DNA of 64,000 nt from Rhodospirillales bacterium (GTDB lineage Bacteria; Pseudomonadota; Alphaproteobacteria; Micavibrionales; Micavibrionaceae): assembly GCA_020638175.1 (NCBI GenBank), contig JACKJA010000002.1, positions 1,240,001 to 1,304,000 on the forward strand. The letters run 5' to 3'. The notes under the pieces are model-generated. The model saw only the letters and a program-made list of their open reading frames with translations. It made no database searches and had not been told where the DNA came from. Within the stretch, counting starts at the first letter, position 1, and every line of letters starts with the position of its first letter. This document shows positions 24,626-33,446 of this stretch, one piece after another. The position numbers were made by a program, and so were the translations under genes.

Positions 24626-25060
24626 ATGAGCGCCCATGTGCTGGTAATTGAAGCCCGCTTTTATAACGAAATTAACGATATGCTGGTTAACGGCGCCCAG
24701 ATGGCGCTGGAAGCAGCCGGTGCGACCTATGATGTGATTACTGTGCCCGGCGCGCTGGAAATTTCAGCAACGCTTAATTTTATGACCAAGAACAAGGGCA
24801 ATATCTATGATGCCTACGTTGTGTTGGGGTGCGTTATCCGCGGCGAGACCAGTCACTATGACATCGTTTGCAATGAAAGTGCCCGGGGGGTTTATGATTT
24901 AACCTTGCAGAACGATCTTGCGCTGGGCAACGGAATCCTTACAGTGGAAAACAGGCAACAAGCGATCGTCCGGGCCGACCCTGAGCAGAAAAACAAAGGC
25001 GGCGCGGCGGCGGAAGCAGCTCTGCGGATGCTTGAAATCAAAAGAGCGTCGCAAGAATAA
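24626..25060 (+). CDS. ribH: 6,7-dimethyl-8-ribityllumazine synthase
   Basis: Condenses the RibB product with the pyrimidine intermediate to give lumazine, the substrate of RibE. The 144-residue protein shows the core motifs VPGALEISATLNF, VLGCVIRGETSHYDIV and GNGILTVENRQQAIVRA. Length is typical of the smaller lumazine synthases. With ribE and ribB it covers the last steps of riboflavin synthesis; ribA and ribD must be elsewhere. The run lies between mtaB and ftsY, genes often adjacent in alphaproteobacteria. Confidence 0.95.
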   Translation: MSAHVLVIEARFYNEINDMLVNGAQMALEAAGATYDVITVPGALEISATLNFMTKNKGNIYDAYVVLGCVIRGETSHYDIVCNESARGVYDLTLQNDLALGNGILTVENRQQAIVRADPEQKNKGGAAAEAALRMLEIKRASQE

Positions 25061-25083
25061 AGAAAGATAAGAAGAGGTCTAAA

Positions 25084-26271
25084 ATGGTTTTCTGGCGGAA
25101 AAATAAGAATGACGCGACGCAAGAGGCGGAAGATAAAGCCGAGCGGATACTGCATCGCTCGTCAGATCCCGATTTGGAGCCACCGACAGAATATGAGGCT
25201 GAGCTCAGCGAAGATCTGGAGCATGAGCTGTTTGAGGAAACAACCACGGAAATCCTTGATGACCTTGATGTTATTCCCACGCCGCGTCACAGCAAAATAT
25301 CCGATATCGAAGAAGCCCGCGATCTGGGCGATCACGCTGCGGAAGGAGGCTGGCTGGCGCGTCTGACCAAGGGGCTGTCGAAATCGTCCAAAAAAATCGG
25401 GCAGGGGATCAGTGATCTGGTCACCAAGAAAAAACTGGATCAGGAAACACTGGATAGCCTTGAAGAACTGCTGATTAGCGCTGATCTGGGGCCGAAAACG
25501 GCCGCGAAGATTATCGAAGATTTCAGTCGGGATCGTTTCGGCAAGGAAATCGAGGAGCAGGAAATTCGGGAAGCACTGGCCAGCGGCATCGCGAAAATTC
25601 TGGAACCGGTGGCGACGCCGCTGACATATCCAAAGCCTGAAAACGGTGGCCCGTTTGTTGTTCTGGTGTGCGGAGTGAACGGCGTGGGCAAAACCACGAC
25701 GATCGGAAAAATGGCGCATTATCTGCACGTGAAAAATCACCGCTCCGTTATGATGGCGGCGGGGGATACGTTCCGGGCCGCGGCGATCGAACAGCTTCAG
25801 GAATGGGCCAAACGTGCACATTGCAAACTCATGACCAAGGAAGTCGGTGCTGATGCTGCGGCGGTGGCCTATGAGGCATATGAACAGGCCAAAGCCGAGA
25901 ATGTCGACGTTTTGTTCATCGACACCGCCGGGCGTCTGCATAACAAGGCGAACTTGATGGCAGAGCTGGAAAAGATCGTCCGCGTGTTGAAAAAACAGGA
26001 TGAAAACCTGCCGCATGCAACCTTGCTGGTTTTGGATGCCACAACCGGCCAGAACGCGCATGAGCAGGTCCGCACCTTTAAGGAAATGGTCGATGTAACC
26101 GGCCTGATTGTCACCAAGCTGGATGGCTCGGCCCGTGGCGGTGTCGTCGTGGCACTCGCCGATGAGTTCAATCTGCCGATTAACCTGATCGGTGTTGGTG
26201 AGCAGGCACAAGACCTTCAATCCTTCCACGCCGAGGAATTCGCCCGCAGCCTTGTGGGACTTAAGGGATAA
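25084..26271 (+). CDS. ftsY: SRP receptor GTPase FtsY
   Basis: Membrane-associated receptor that pairs with Ffh to deliver ribosome-nascent chains to the translocon. The 395-residue protein has a short acidic N-terminal A region (residues 1-80, rich in Glu/Asp), the N domain, and the G domain with Walker A GVNGVGKTTT near 197, GDTFRAAA, DTAGRLHNKANLM, and TKLDGSARGG. Its partner Ffh is in the same window, on the - strand. The next gene starts 3 bp after its stop. Confidence 0.97.
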   Translation: MVFWRKNKNDATQEAEDKAERILHRSSDPDLEPPTEYEAELSEDLEHELFEETTTEILDDLDVIPTPRHSKISDIEEARDLGDHAAEGGWLARLTKGLSKSSKKIGQGISDLVTKKKLDQETLDSLEELLISADLGPKTAAKIIEDFSRDRFGKEIEEQEIREALASGIAKILEPVATPLTYPKPENGGPFVVLVCGVNGVGKTTTIGKMAHYLHVKNHRSVMMAAGDTFRAAAIEQLQEWAKRAHCKLMTKEVGADAAAVAYEAYEQAKAENVDVLFIDTAGRLHNKANLMAELEKIVRVLKKQDENLPHATLLVLDATTGQNAHEQVRTFKEMVDVTGLIVTKLDGSARGGVVVALADEFNLPINLIGVGEQAQDLQSFHAEEFARSLVGLKG

Positions 26272-26274
26272 ATT

Positions 26275-28101
26275 ATGCTGTTAACGTGGTTGAAAATTCC
26301 GCCGGTGGATTACTTGCCACCGGAAGGGGTAAGGCTTCCCAATCGCCTTCTGCCTTTCTTGTGGTTTTTCCTGCGGCAGGTACGCGGGCCCATGGCATTT
26401 GTTCTGGTTTGTTTTACGTTACAGGGCGTTTTCTGGGCGTCCGCGCCGTATTTTCTGAAACTGTTTATCGATATTCTGGATAGCACATCTGATCCGCAGC
26501 AGCTTTGGGATCGGCTTCTGCCGGTTTTTGTCTTATTTGTCGTTGTGGTGCTGCTTTTGCAACCGCTGGTCAACCAGCTGGGGCAATGGGTGAAATTCAG
26601 AATTATTGCGCCGTTTGCCGATATGATCCGGCGGCAACTGGCGCTTTATATGCAGGGCCACAGCTCCCGGTATTATCAGGATGATTTCGCCGGGCGGTTG
26701 GCCAGCAAGGTCGTGGAAACACCGTTCGCCATATATGGCGTCATAGATATCGTCATGGGGCCGTTTTTGATTATGGCCGTGATTTTCGGCACTTTCATGG
26801 TCATGTTCGCGACGGCTCATATTTATTTGCTGCTGATTATGATCGCATGGCTGGCGGGGTATCTTTTGTGGATGAAGTATAATCTTCCGCATATTCTCTC
26901 AAAGTCCAAAGACGCCTCGGATACGCGCAGTATTGTCCGGGGCCGCTATGTTGATACGCTGACCAATATCCAGCAGGTAAAGCTGTTTGCCCGTAACCGC
27001 TACGAAGACCAGTATTTGCTGGAAAGCCTTAAGGCGAATGCCGATAAGCACTGGATACTCTTTGCCCGCGTCTTTTTGCTGAATAACGGCTTGCAGGTTC
27101 TGAACCCGATCTTTTGGCTGTCTGTATTGCTGACATCTTTTTCTTTATGGCAGGCCGGGGATATCACGACCGGCGACATGGCCATGATTTTTCCGATGCT
27201 GATTAATATGCGGAACCTGACATGGTGGGTCTCGGATAGCGCAGCCATGTTCTTCCAGAATCTGGGGCAGGTGGAAGAGGGTATGGAAACCATCTGCAAG
27301 GCCCAGGACGTACAGGATAAACCCGGTGCGCCGGACGCCGTTATCACAAACGGTAAAATAGATGTGCGTGACCTGACCTTTGCCTATGACAAGAGCAAGG
27401 TCTTCTCTCACCTTGATATAGACATTCCGGCCGGTCAGAAAATAGGGCTTGTCGGCCCCAGCGGAGCGGGGAAAAGTTCGCTGGTCCAGTTGTTGCTGCG
27501 GCTCTACGATATTGATGGCGGCCAGATTCTGATAGACGGCCAGAACATCGCCGATGTAACGCAGGACAGCTTGCGCAGCCAGATAGCCGTTATCCCGCAA
27601 ATCAGTGACCTCATGCACCGCTCGATCCGCGATAATATTCGTTACGGTTGCCCCGATGCGACAGAGGCGCAAATTGTTGAGGCTGCCCGCCGGGCACGTG
27701 CGGATGATTTTATCCTTGAATTAACCGACAGTGACGGTCGTGCCGGATATGACGCCCACGTCGGCGAACGTGGTGTGAAACTGTCCGGCGGTCAGCGCCA
27801 GCGGATCGCCATTGCGCGGGCGATTTTGAAAGACGCGCCGATTTTGATCCTTGATGAGGCAACCAGCGCGCTGGACAGCGAAAGCGAAAAACTGATTCAG
27901 GAAAGCCTGAAAGGGTTGATGGAGGGAAAGACCGTGATTGCCATCGCCCACCGCCTGTCGACGATCGCGCATCTTGATCGTTTGATCGTGATGGAAGACG
28001 GGAAAATCGTCGAAGACGGCCCGCATAAAGAGCTTTTGAAACAAAAGGGCTTGTATGCCAAACTCTGGGAAATGCAGTCCGGCGGCTTTATCGGCGGCTA
28101 A
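26275..28101 (+). CDS. ABC transporter, fused membrane and ATPase domains (half-transporter 1)
   Basis: Exporter-type half-transporter of 608 residues. About six membrane helices lie at residues 30-330; the nucleotide-binding domain follows with Walker A GPSGAGKSS, the signature LSGGQ, Walker B ILILDEATSALD and the switch His in IAHRLSTIAH. It probably works as a homodimer, or as a heterodimer with the next gene. The substrate is unknown. It begins 3 bp after ftsY. The last ~110 residues are nearly identical to those of the protein encoded at 28286. Confidence 0.93.
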   Translation: MLLTWLKIPPVDYLPPEGVRLPNRLLPFLWFFLRQVRGPMAFVLVCFTLQGVFWASAPYFLKLFIDILDSTSDPQQLWDRLLPVFVLFVVVVLLLQPLVNQLGQWVKFRIIAPFADMIRRQLALYMQGHSSRYYQDDFAGRLASKVVETPFAIYGVIDIVMGPFLIMAVIFGTFMVMFATAHIYLLLIMIAWLAGYLLWMKYNLPHILSKSKDASDTRSIVRGRYVDTLTNIQQVKLFARNRYEDQYLLESLKANADKHWILFARVFLLNNGLQVLNPIFWLSVLLTSFSLWQAGDITTGDMAMIFPMLINMRNLTWWVSDSAAMFFQNLGQVEEGMETICKAQDVQDKPGAPDAVITNGKIDVRDLTFAYDKSKVFSHLDIDIPAGQKIGLVGPSGAGKSSLVQLLLRLYDIDGGQILIDGQNIADVTQDSLRSQIAVIPQISDLMHRSIRDNIRYGCPDATEAQIVEAARRARADDFILELTDSDGRAGYDAHVGERGVKLSGGQRQRIAIARAILKDAPILILDEATSALDSESEKLIQESLKGLMEGKTVIAIAHRLSTIAHLDRLIVMEDGKIVEDGPHKELLKQKGLYAKLWEMQSGGFIGG

Positions 28102-28104
28102 AGG

Positions 28105-28216
28105 CGTCATTGCGAGGAGCCGCGCCATAGCAAAGCGGCGGCGGGCGACGCGGCAATCCATAAAAAACGGAAGTGGCACGGGATTGCTTTATCTGCGCTT
28201 CAGGTTCGCAATGACG
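28105..28216. repeat. Imperfect palindromic intergenic element (GTCATTGCGAG type), copy 1
   Basis: The left end CGTCATTGCGAGGAGC is inverse to the right end GTTCGCAATGACG, and an inner pair (GCAATCC at 28153-28159 and GGATTGC at 28181-28187) also matches. It fills most of the gap between the two ABC transporter genes and shares its ends with the element at 48612. Confidence 0.75.
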
Positions 28217-28285
28217 GAATGAGCACGTTGATAAAAAAGGAAAACGGCTTCTCATTCAGCCGTTGTTTAATTATAGATTGATCCT

Positions 28286-30067
28286 ATGACCGCCTCTCCG
28301 CAAAAACCGCTGCCCGATAAAGTTTTTCCGTTCATGGTGTCGTTTCTCGAACGGCGAACCGGCGCTTATCTGGGCTTGCTTTTCCTGTCGTCGGCGCTGG
28401 AATCTTTTACCCTCGTGGCTTTTTCATCCGTAATCAAAGCCTTTGTCGACAGGGCTGACGGGCTGGGGACCGCGGCGCAGCTTACCGATTTTTATGACCT
28501 GTTCGGCATCTCGGCGGCTTTGCTGATGCTCTACGCCATTTTGATTGTTTTGAATTTTCTGGGGTGGCGAAAGGGAAAACTGCCCTATGAGCTTAATCTC
28601 AGGGAAAAGTTGTTCCAGTTTACGCAGAGGCAGTCACAGCGCTATTTCGAAGACCGTCTGTCCGGTGATATTTCTTACCGGATTCTGGATATCCCCCAGA
28701 GCGCGATATGGGTGTTTGCGCATCTGAACTACAGCATTATTCCCTCGGTTGGCGCATTGCTCTTTGCCGTGTTCTGGATGGCGCAGATTTCCGGCGTCAT
28801 GGCCCTGATAACACTGGCATGGGTTATTCTGTTTCTGGCGATTACATTTGTCTTCGTGCAGGCCTGCGTCGCTGCCAACCGGGAGCGCTCACGGGCCAAA
28901 GGGCAGGTTTCGGGAGCTATCGTTGACTCGATCGCCAACAATCCGGTTGTTCGCCTGTTTTCCGCCGGCCGTCATGAGAAATCCTATGTGTCGGAACGCA
29001 TTGAGCGCGAAAGATCTTTTACGCTTAAATATTATGACATCGACGTGGTGATGGCCTTTGTTCACAAGCTGTTGCTGGGAGCGTTCTTTATGGTCATCCT
29101 TGTCTATGCCATCAATCTATACAGTCAGGGACAGCTAACGATCGGCGGCTTGTCGATGGCAGGCTCGATTTTGCTAATGGTTTTTTTGCGCGCCGGCGGT
29201 CTGGGGCAGGCACTCATTATGATTACGGAGTCTATCGGCTCCATTCAAAGTGGGATCGAATTGCTGAACGGCAGGATGGAGGTCGCCGACCAGCCGGGGG
29301 CCGTGGATATGTATGTCCCGGAAGGCCGGGTGACGTTCTCCCGTGTCTCTTTCCGGTATAACGATACCCAAAGCCGTCCCGTCTTGCAGGATTTAAGCCT
29401 CGACATTCCTCCCCGGCAGAAAGTGGGACTGGTGGGCTTGTCGGGTGTGGGAAAGACGACAATCGTCAGCCTGCTTTTACGGATGTATGATGTGCAAGAA
29501 GGCGTAATCGAAATTGATGGCCGGAATATCGCCGCCGTCACGCAAGAAAGCCTCCGCCGGAATATCGCCGTCATTCCTCAGGACACCAGCCTGTTTCACC
29601 GCTCCCTGATGGATAATATTCGCTATGGCCGGATGGAGGCCAGCGATGAAGATGTCATGGCCGCCGCCCAAAAAGCACACGCCCATGAGTTTATTACGGC
29701 GCTGCCCGATGGTTATGAAACGCTGGTCGGTGAGCGGGGCGTGAAACTGTCGGGTGGTCAGCGCCAGCGGATCGCGATTGCCCGTGCGATTTTGAAAGAC
29801 GCGCCGATTTTGATCCTTGATGAGGCCACATCGGCACTGGACAGTGAGAGCGAAAAACTGATCCAGGAAAGCCTGAAAGACCTGATGGCCGGTAAAACCG
29901 TGATTGCCATCGCCCACCGCCTGTCGACGATCGCGCACCTTGACCGCCTGATCGTGATGGAGGACGGGAAAATCGTCGAAGACGGCCCGCATAAGGCCCT
30001 TTTGAAACAAAAGGGCTTGTATGCCAAACTCTGGGAAATGCAGTCCGGAGGCTTTATTGGTGGTTGA
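28286..30067 (+). CDS. ABC transporter, fused membrane and ATPase domains (half-transporter 2)
   Basis: A 593-residue exporter-type half-transporter with the same architecture as the preceding gene: N-terminal six-helix domain, Walker A GLSGVGKTT, signature LSGGQRQR, Walker B ILILDEATSALD. The membrane half differs clearly from the first protein, while the last ~110 residues differ at only about five positions, with long identical DNA tracts. A heterodimeric exporter is plausible. ATG 28286 has a weak ribosome-binding site. Confidence 0.92.
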   Translation: MTASPQKPLPDKVFPFMVSFLERRTGAYLGLLFLSSALESFTLVAFSSVIKAFVDRADGLGTAAQLTDFYDLFGISAALLMLYAILIVLNFLGWRKGKLPYELNLREKLFQFTQRQSQRYFEDRLSGDISYRILDIPQSAIWVFAHLNYSIIPSVGALLFAVFWMAQISGVMALITLAWVILFLAITFVFVQACVAANRERSRAKGQVSGAIVDSIANNPVVRLFSAGRHEKSYVSERIERERSFTLKYYDIDVVMAFVHKLLLGAFFMVILVYAINLYSQGQLTIGGLSMAGSILLMVFLRAGGLGQALIMITESIGSIQSGIELLNGRMEVADQPGAVDMYVPEGRVTFSRVSFRYNDTQSRPVLQDLSLDIPPRQKVGLVGLSGVGKTTIVSLLLRMYDVQEGVIEIDGRNIAAVTQESLRRNIAVIPQDTSLFHRSLMDNIRYGRMEASDEDVMAAAQKAHAHEFITALPDGYETLVGERGVKLSGGQRQRIAIARAILKDAPILILDEATSALDSESEKLIQESLKDLMAGKTVIAIAHRLSTIAHLDRLIVMEDGKIVEDGPHKALLKQKGLYAKLWEMQSGGFIGG

Positions 30068-30110
30068 TTATCTTATTGAAATAAAATGGAAAATCCTTTA
30101 ATATAAGGGA

Positions 30111-31601
30111 ATGGTAAAAACACTTAAGAAAATCAAAACCCGTCAGTTTTCCGATCCGCACGCGGCGTTTTCCGCGGTCAAAGAGATATACGACACGCAT
30201 GTGAGTTATTTGCGCGAGTCTTTTTCCGCCTTTGCCGACGGCGCCATTCCCACCAAAAAGGTGCGGGCTTGTTACCCCTATATAAAAATCACGACGGATA
30301 AAATCAGGCGTTCGGATTCCCGGCTATCCTATGGGCTTGTATCCCGGCCCGGCACCTATATAACGACGGTCACACGGCCCGATATTTTTGATTTCTACCT
30401 GAAAGAACAAATCCGCCTGCTGATCTTAAATCACGATGTACCGGTTGAGATCGGGGTCAGCGATACGCCGATCCCCATTCATTTCGCGCTGGGTGAGGAT
30501 TTCCATCTGGAGCATAACCTGAGCAAGGAACAGATTGACGCCCTGCCGGAATGCTTTGACCAGCCGGATCTGAACATTATGGATGACCAGATCGCTAATG
30601 GGATTTACCATGTACCCGAAGGACAACCCCGGCCTCTGGCGCTGTTCGATGCGCCGCGCACGGATTTGAGCCTGATGCGCCTGAAGCACTATACAGGCAC
30701 GACGGCGAACCACTTCCAGAACTACGTGATCTATACCAACTACCAGTTCTATATTGATGAGTTTATAAAAATAGGCCATGAGGCCATGCAGCAAGACCCG
30801 GAAAACGGTTATATAGCGTTTGTCGAACCGGGCAATAAAGTCACCTTGAACCGTCATGGCGGCGCGGGAAACCTTATGGATGATGACTCGGATATTCCGC
30901 TGAGCCGCATGCCGCAAATGCCGGCTTACCACCTGAAACGCCCGGACGGATCGGGAATTACGATGGTCAATATCGGCGTCGGACCATCCAACGCCAAGAA
31001 CATCAGCGACCATATCGCCGTGCTGCGCCCGCATGCATGGCTGATGCTGGGGCATTGCGCGGGACTGCGGAATTCGCAGCAACTGGGTGATTATGTGCTG
31101 GCACACGGTTATCTGCGCGAAGACAACGTGCTGTACAAGGATCTTCATCCCAGTATCCCGATCCCGGCGCTGGCGGAAATCCAGCAAGCGCTGGAGCAGG
31201 CCGTTGCGCAAGTGACCGACTACAAGGGCTATGACCTGAAAAAAATTATGCGGACGGGGACTGTCGCGACGGTTGATGACCGGAACTGGGAATTACGTCC
31301 GGCCATTCGCCAAAATCTGCGCCTGAGCCAGAGCCGGGCGATTGCATTGGATATGGAATCAGGCACCATTGCCGCCAACGGCTTCCGGTTCCGGGTGCCC
31401 TATGGGACGCTGCTGTGTGTTTCGGATAAGCCGCTGCACGGTCAACCGAAACTACCCGGCATGGCCGATGCCTTTTATCGCGAGCGTGTCGAGCAACATC
31501 TTAAAATCGGCTTGCTGGCTATGGCGCTCTTGCGTGATATCGGGCCGGGCCGCCTGCACAGCCGGAAACTGCGGTCCTTCGACGAAGTCGCCTTTCAGTA
31601 A
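30111..31601 (+). CDS. amn: AMP nucleosidase
   Basis: Hydrolyses AMP to adenine and ribose 5-phosphate, adjusting adenylate pools. The 496-residue protein has the N-terminal regulatory region (YPYIKITTDKIRRSDSRLSY, YLKEQIRLLI) and the nucleoside-phosphorylase-like catalytic half (MVNIGVGPSNAKNISDHIAV, WLMLGHCAGLRNSQQLGDY, ALDMESGTIAANGFRFRVPY, SDKPLHG). Length is close to the Escherichia coli enzyme. It follows the ABC transporter by 43 bp; a functional link is not evident. Confidence 0.95.
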   Translation: MVKTLKKIKTRQFSDPHAAFSAVKEIYDTHVSYLRESFSAFADGAIPTKKVRACYPYIKITTDKIRRSDSRLSYGLVSRPGTYITTVTRPDIFDFYLKEQIRLLILNHDVPVEIGVSDTPIPIHFALGEDFHLEHNLSKEQIDALPECFDQPDLNIMDDQIANGIYHVPEGQPRPLALFDAPRTDLSLMRLKHYTGTTANHFQNYVIYTNYQFYIDEFIKIGHEAMQQDPENGYIAFVEPGNKVTLNRHGGAGNLMDDDSDIPLSRMPQMPAYHLKRPDGSGITMVNIGVGPSNAKNISDHIAVLRPHAWLMLGHCAGLRNSQQLGDYVLAHGYLREDNVLYKDLHPSIPIPALAEIQQALEQAVAQVTDYKGYDLKKIMRTGTVATVDDRNWELRPAIRQNLRLSQSRAIALDMESGTIAANGFRFRVPYGTLLCVSDKPLHGQPKLPGMADAFYRERVEQHLKIGLLAMALLRDIGPGRLHSRKLRSFDEVAFQ

Positions 31602-31620
31602 ATCAGTGTAATCTTTTGAA

Positions 31621-31650
31621 TAAAACAAAAGGCGCCGGAAAGGGCGCCTT
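31621..31650 (-). terminator. Intrinsic terminator of the 93-residue protein gene
   Basis: Stem 31629-31636 with 31643-31650 (AAGGCGCC/GGCGCCTT), followed on the - strand by TTTTGTTTTA. The hairpin may also slow transcription leaving amn on the + strand, but that side has no T-run. Confidence 0.8.
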
Positions 31651-31674
31651 CGTAAGAACCGGTGTTTTTACAGT

Positions 31675-31956
31675 TTAGACCGTGATGTCAACAATGCTGC
31701 CGCGTTGGGCGGCAGGATATTCCCGGCTGCCGGTGCTTTGATTGTTGCCGGACGCTTGCAAAACCGTATTGGTGTTGTCTTTACCAGTTACGGCTGTTTT
31801 CTCCGGACCGGCAGAGGCCGCGCCAGAAGGCTGCGTTTTGTTTTCCTCAGGCTTTTTCTCATCCGGCTTTTGGAATTGCTCGGCGGCCTTGGGCTGAAAC
31901 GGATTAACGTAAGCAGCTTGTTGCTGTTGAGCGGCATTATTTAAAGATCCGATCAT
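31675..31956 (-). CDS. Hypothetical protein, 93 residues, low-complexity
   Basis: Start ATG 31956 has AGAGGAAGG 5 bp upstream, and a terminator follows the stop, so it is a complete single-gene unit. The protein has no membrane segment. It is rich in Gln, Ala, Lys, Pro and Ser (AAQQQQAAYVNPFQPKAAEQ, KPDEKKPEENKTQPSG) and ends in GSIVDITV. It is probably disordered. No family is recognised. Confidence 0.68.
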   Translation of the reverse strand: MIGSLNNAAQQQQAAYVNPFQPKAAEQFQKPDEKKPEENKTQPSGAASAGPEKTAVTGKDNTNTVLQASGNNQSTGSREYPAAQRGSIVDITV

Positions 31957-32306
31957 GTGCGCCTTCCTCTGTAACCAATCTACCTCATCAAGTATAGACG
32001 GATAACTTTAACAAATCCTTGCCGGGATAGCAAAACAAACTGTTTTTGTCATGAACATTCTTTTTATGGATTACGTTAACTGGTTGTAAATAATTTTCCT
32101 GTAAATAGGAAAGGGTAAGACGGCAGACAGGCGGTTTTAGACTTTGGGGACCTTGTCATTTTACAGTCTTTACGGCTCCGCATAATAAAAAAACAAACGG
32201 GGCTTTCCGAAGAAGAGTTTAGAGGTGAAGGGCGTGTGTAAGTCATGAGGTACAATCAAGTGCCCATGGAATGGATTTATATGTGCTTGTTTAAAGGTTT
32301 GGGGAA
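31957..32306. other. Intergenic region without a recognised gene
   Basis: About 350 bp between two divergently transcribed genes. It is AT-rich in its left half. A weak + strand promoter-like pair, TTTACA (32160-32165) and CATAAT (32181-32186) with a short 15-bp spacer, precedes the DUF2336 gene. I see no RNA gene or repeat in it. Confidence 0.5.
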
Positions 32307-33425
32307 ATGTTTGAGACATCACCGGAAGTAACGCCGCTCCTTGTGCGTTTATATGACAGCCAAAGGCTGTACAGCATGCTGAAGGATAGCGATCCTTCGG
32401 TCAAGCTGGAGCTGACCGGCGCTGTTGTTGATCTTCTTGAGCGGGATTTGTCTGAGAAAGAACAGGATCTCCTGACCGATGTGATGGTCGCCTTGATTAA
32501 ACAGGCCGAAAAAGATTTGAAAGAAGCGCTTTCCGAGCGCCTTTCGTTTCTAGACAAGCTGCCTTTGCGTCTGGCCTTGTATCTGGCCAACGATGAAATT
32601 TCCGTGGCAGCGCCGATGCTGAAAAACAGTCTGGTTTTTAGTGATCTGGACCTGATCTATATTATCAAATCACATGGCCCCGCTTACTGGCAGGCCATTG
32701 CCGGACGGGAACATCTGAGCGATGAGCTGATTGATATTCTGGCCAGCACCCGTGATATGGACACCGGCGTGGCGTTGGCGGCAAACGACCGCATTATTTT
32801 AACGCGCAACGCATTGGAAATTTTGAGCGATCTGGCCAAACGGGCCGACGATCTGGCGGAACCTTTGTTGTTGCGTCCGGAAATGCCCGATGATCTGGCG
32901 CAGCGGATTTACGAGGAAGTCGGCGAAGCCATGCGCGATCATATTCGTCGTCTGCAAGGCGAACAGTGGCAGGAAATCGAACTTGTCCTGAGCGATGTCG
33001 TCGAAGAATTCTCCCGTTGCTCAAGAGGCGTGTCGAAGGACAGCAATTATCTGCCCTCACCAAAAATGAACGAAGCCGCCAACGTATTGGCGAACAAAGG
33101 GCGCTTAACTCTGGGCACTTTGCTTAAGCCGCTGAAGCGCGGGCAAATTGCTTCGTTCATTGCGATGTTTGCCAAATATACCGGCATTTCGCCGCAAAAA
33201 ATCCATGCCATCTTGATGCAGCCGTGTGGCAAAGGACTGGCGATCACTTGCCGGGCTTACGGCATACAGAAAAGCGACTTCTCCCGGATTTATTTGCTGA
33301 CGCACCGGATGCGCTCGAAAAATATGATGGTCGATCAAAAAGAGATGCTGCGGGCGCTGGGCTATTTTGACCGCCTACGGCCGGAAGTCGCCCAGCGTAT
33401 CCTGTTCAAGGCCGCTGATTTTTAA
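32307..33425 (+). CDS. DUF2336 domain protein
   Basis: A 372-residue soluble, mostly helical protein with HEAT-like character. It opens MFETSPEVTPLLVRLYDS and includes AKRADDLAEPLLLRPEMPDDLAQRIYEEVG and GRLTLGTLLKPLKRGQIASF, matching my memory of the DUF2336 family, which is largely restricted to alphaproteobacteria and has no settled function. No signal peptide is present. It stands alone, facing the convergent pgk gene. Confidence 0.8.
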   Translation: MFETSPEVTPLLVRLYDSQRLYSMLKDSDPSVKLELTGAVVDLLERDLSEKEQDLLTDVMVALIKQAEKDLKEALSERLSFLDKLPLRLALYLANDEISVAAPMLKNSLVFSDLDLIYIIKSHGPAYWQAIAGREHLSDELIDILASTRDMDTGVALAANDRIILTRNALEILSDLAKRADDLAEPLLLRPEMPDDLAQRIYEEVGEAMRDHIRRLQGEQWQEIELVLSDVVEEFSRCSRGVSKDSNYLPSPKMNEAANVLANKGRLTLGTLLKPLKRGQIASFIAMFAKYTGISPQKIHAILMQPCGKGLAITCRAYGIQKSDFSRIYLLTHRMRSKNMMVDQKEMLRALGYFDRLRPEVAQRILFKAADF

Positions 33426-33446
33426 GGAATTCGTGGGGATGTGGGG

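Noticed and set aside
25162..26229. Antisense frame over ftsY (~355 residues)
   Set aside because: Mirror of the ftsY coding phase, with no supporting start or motif.
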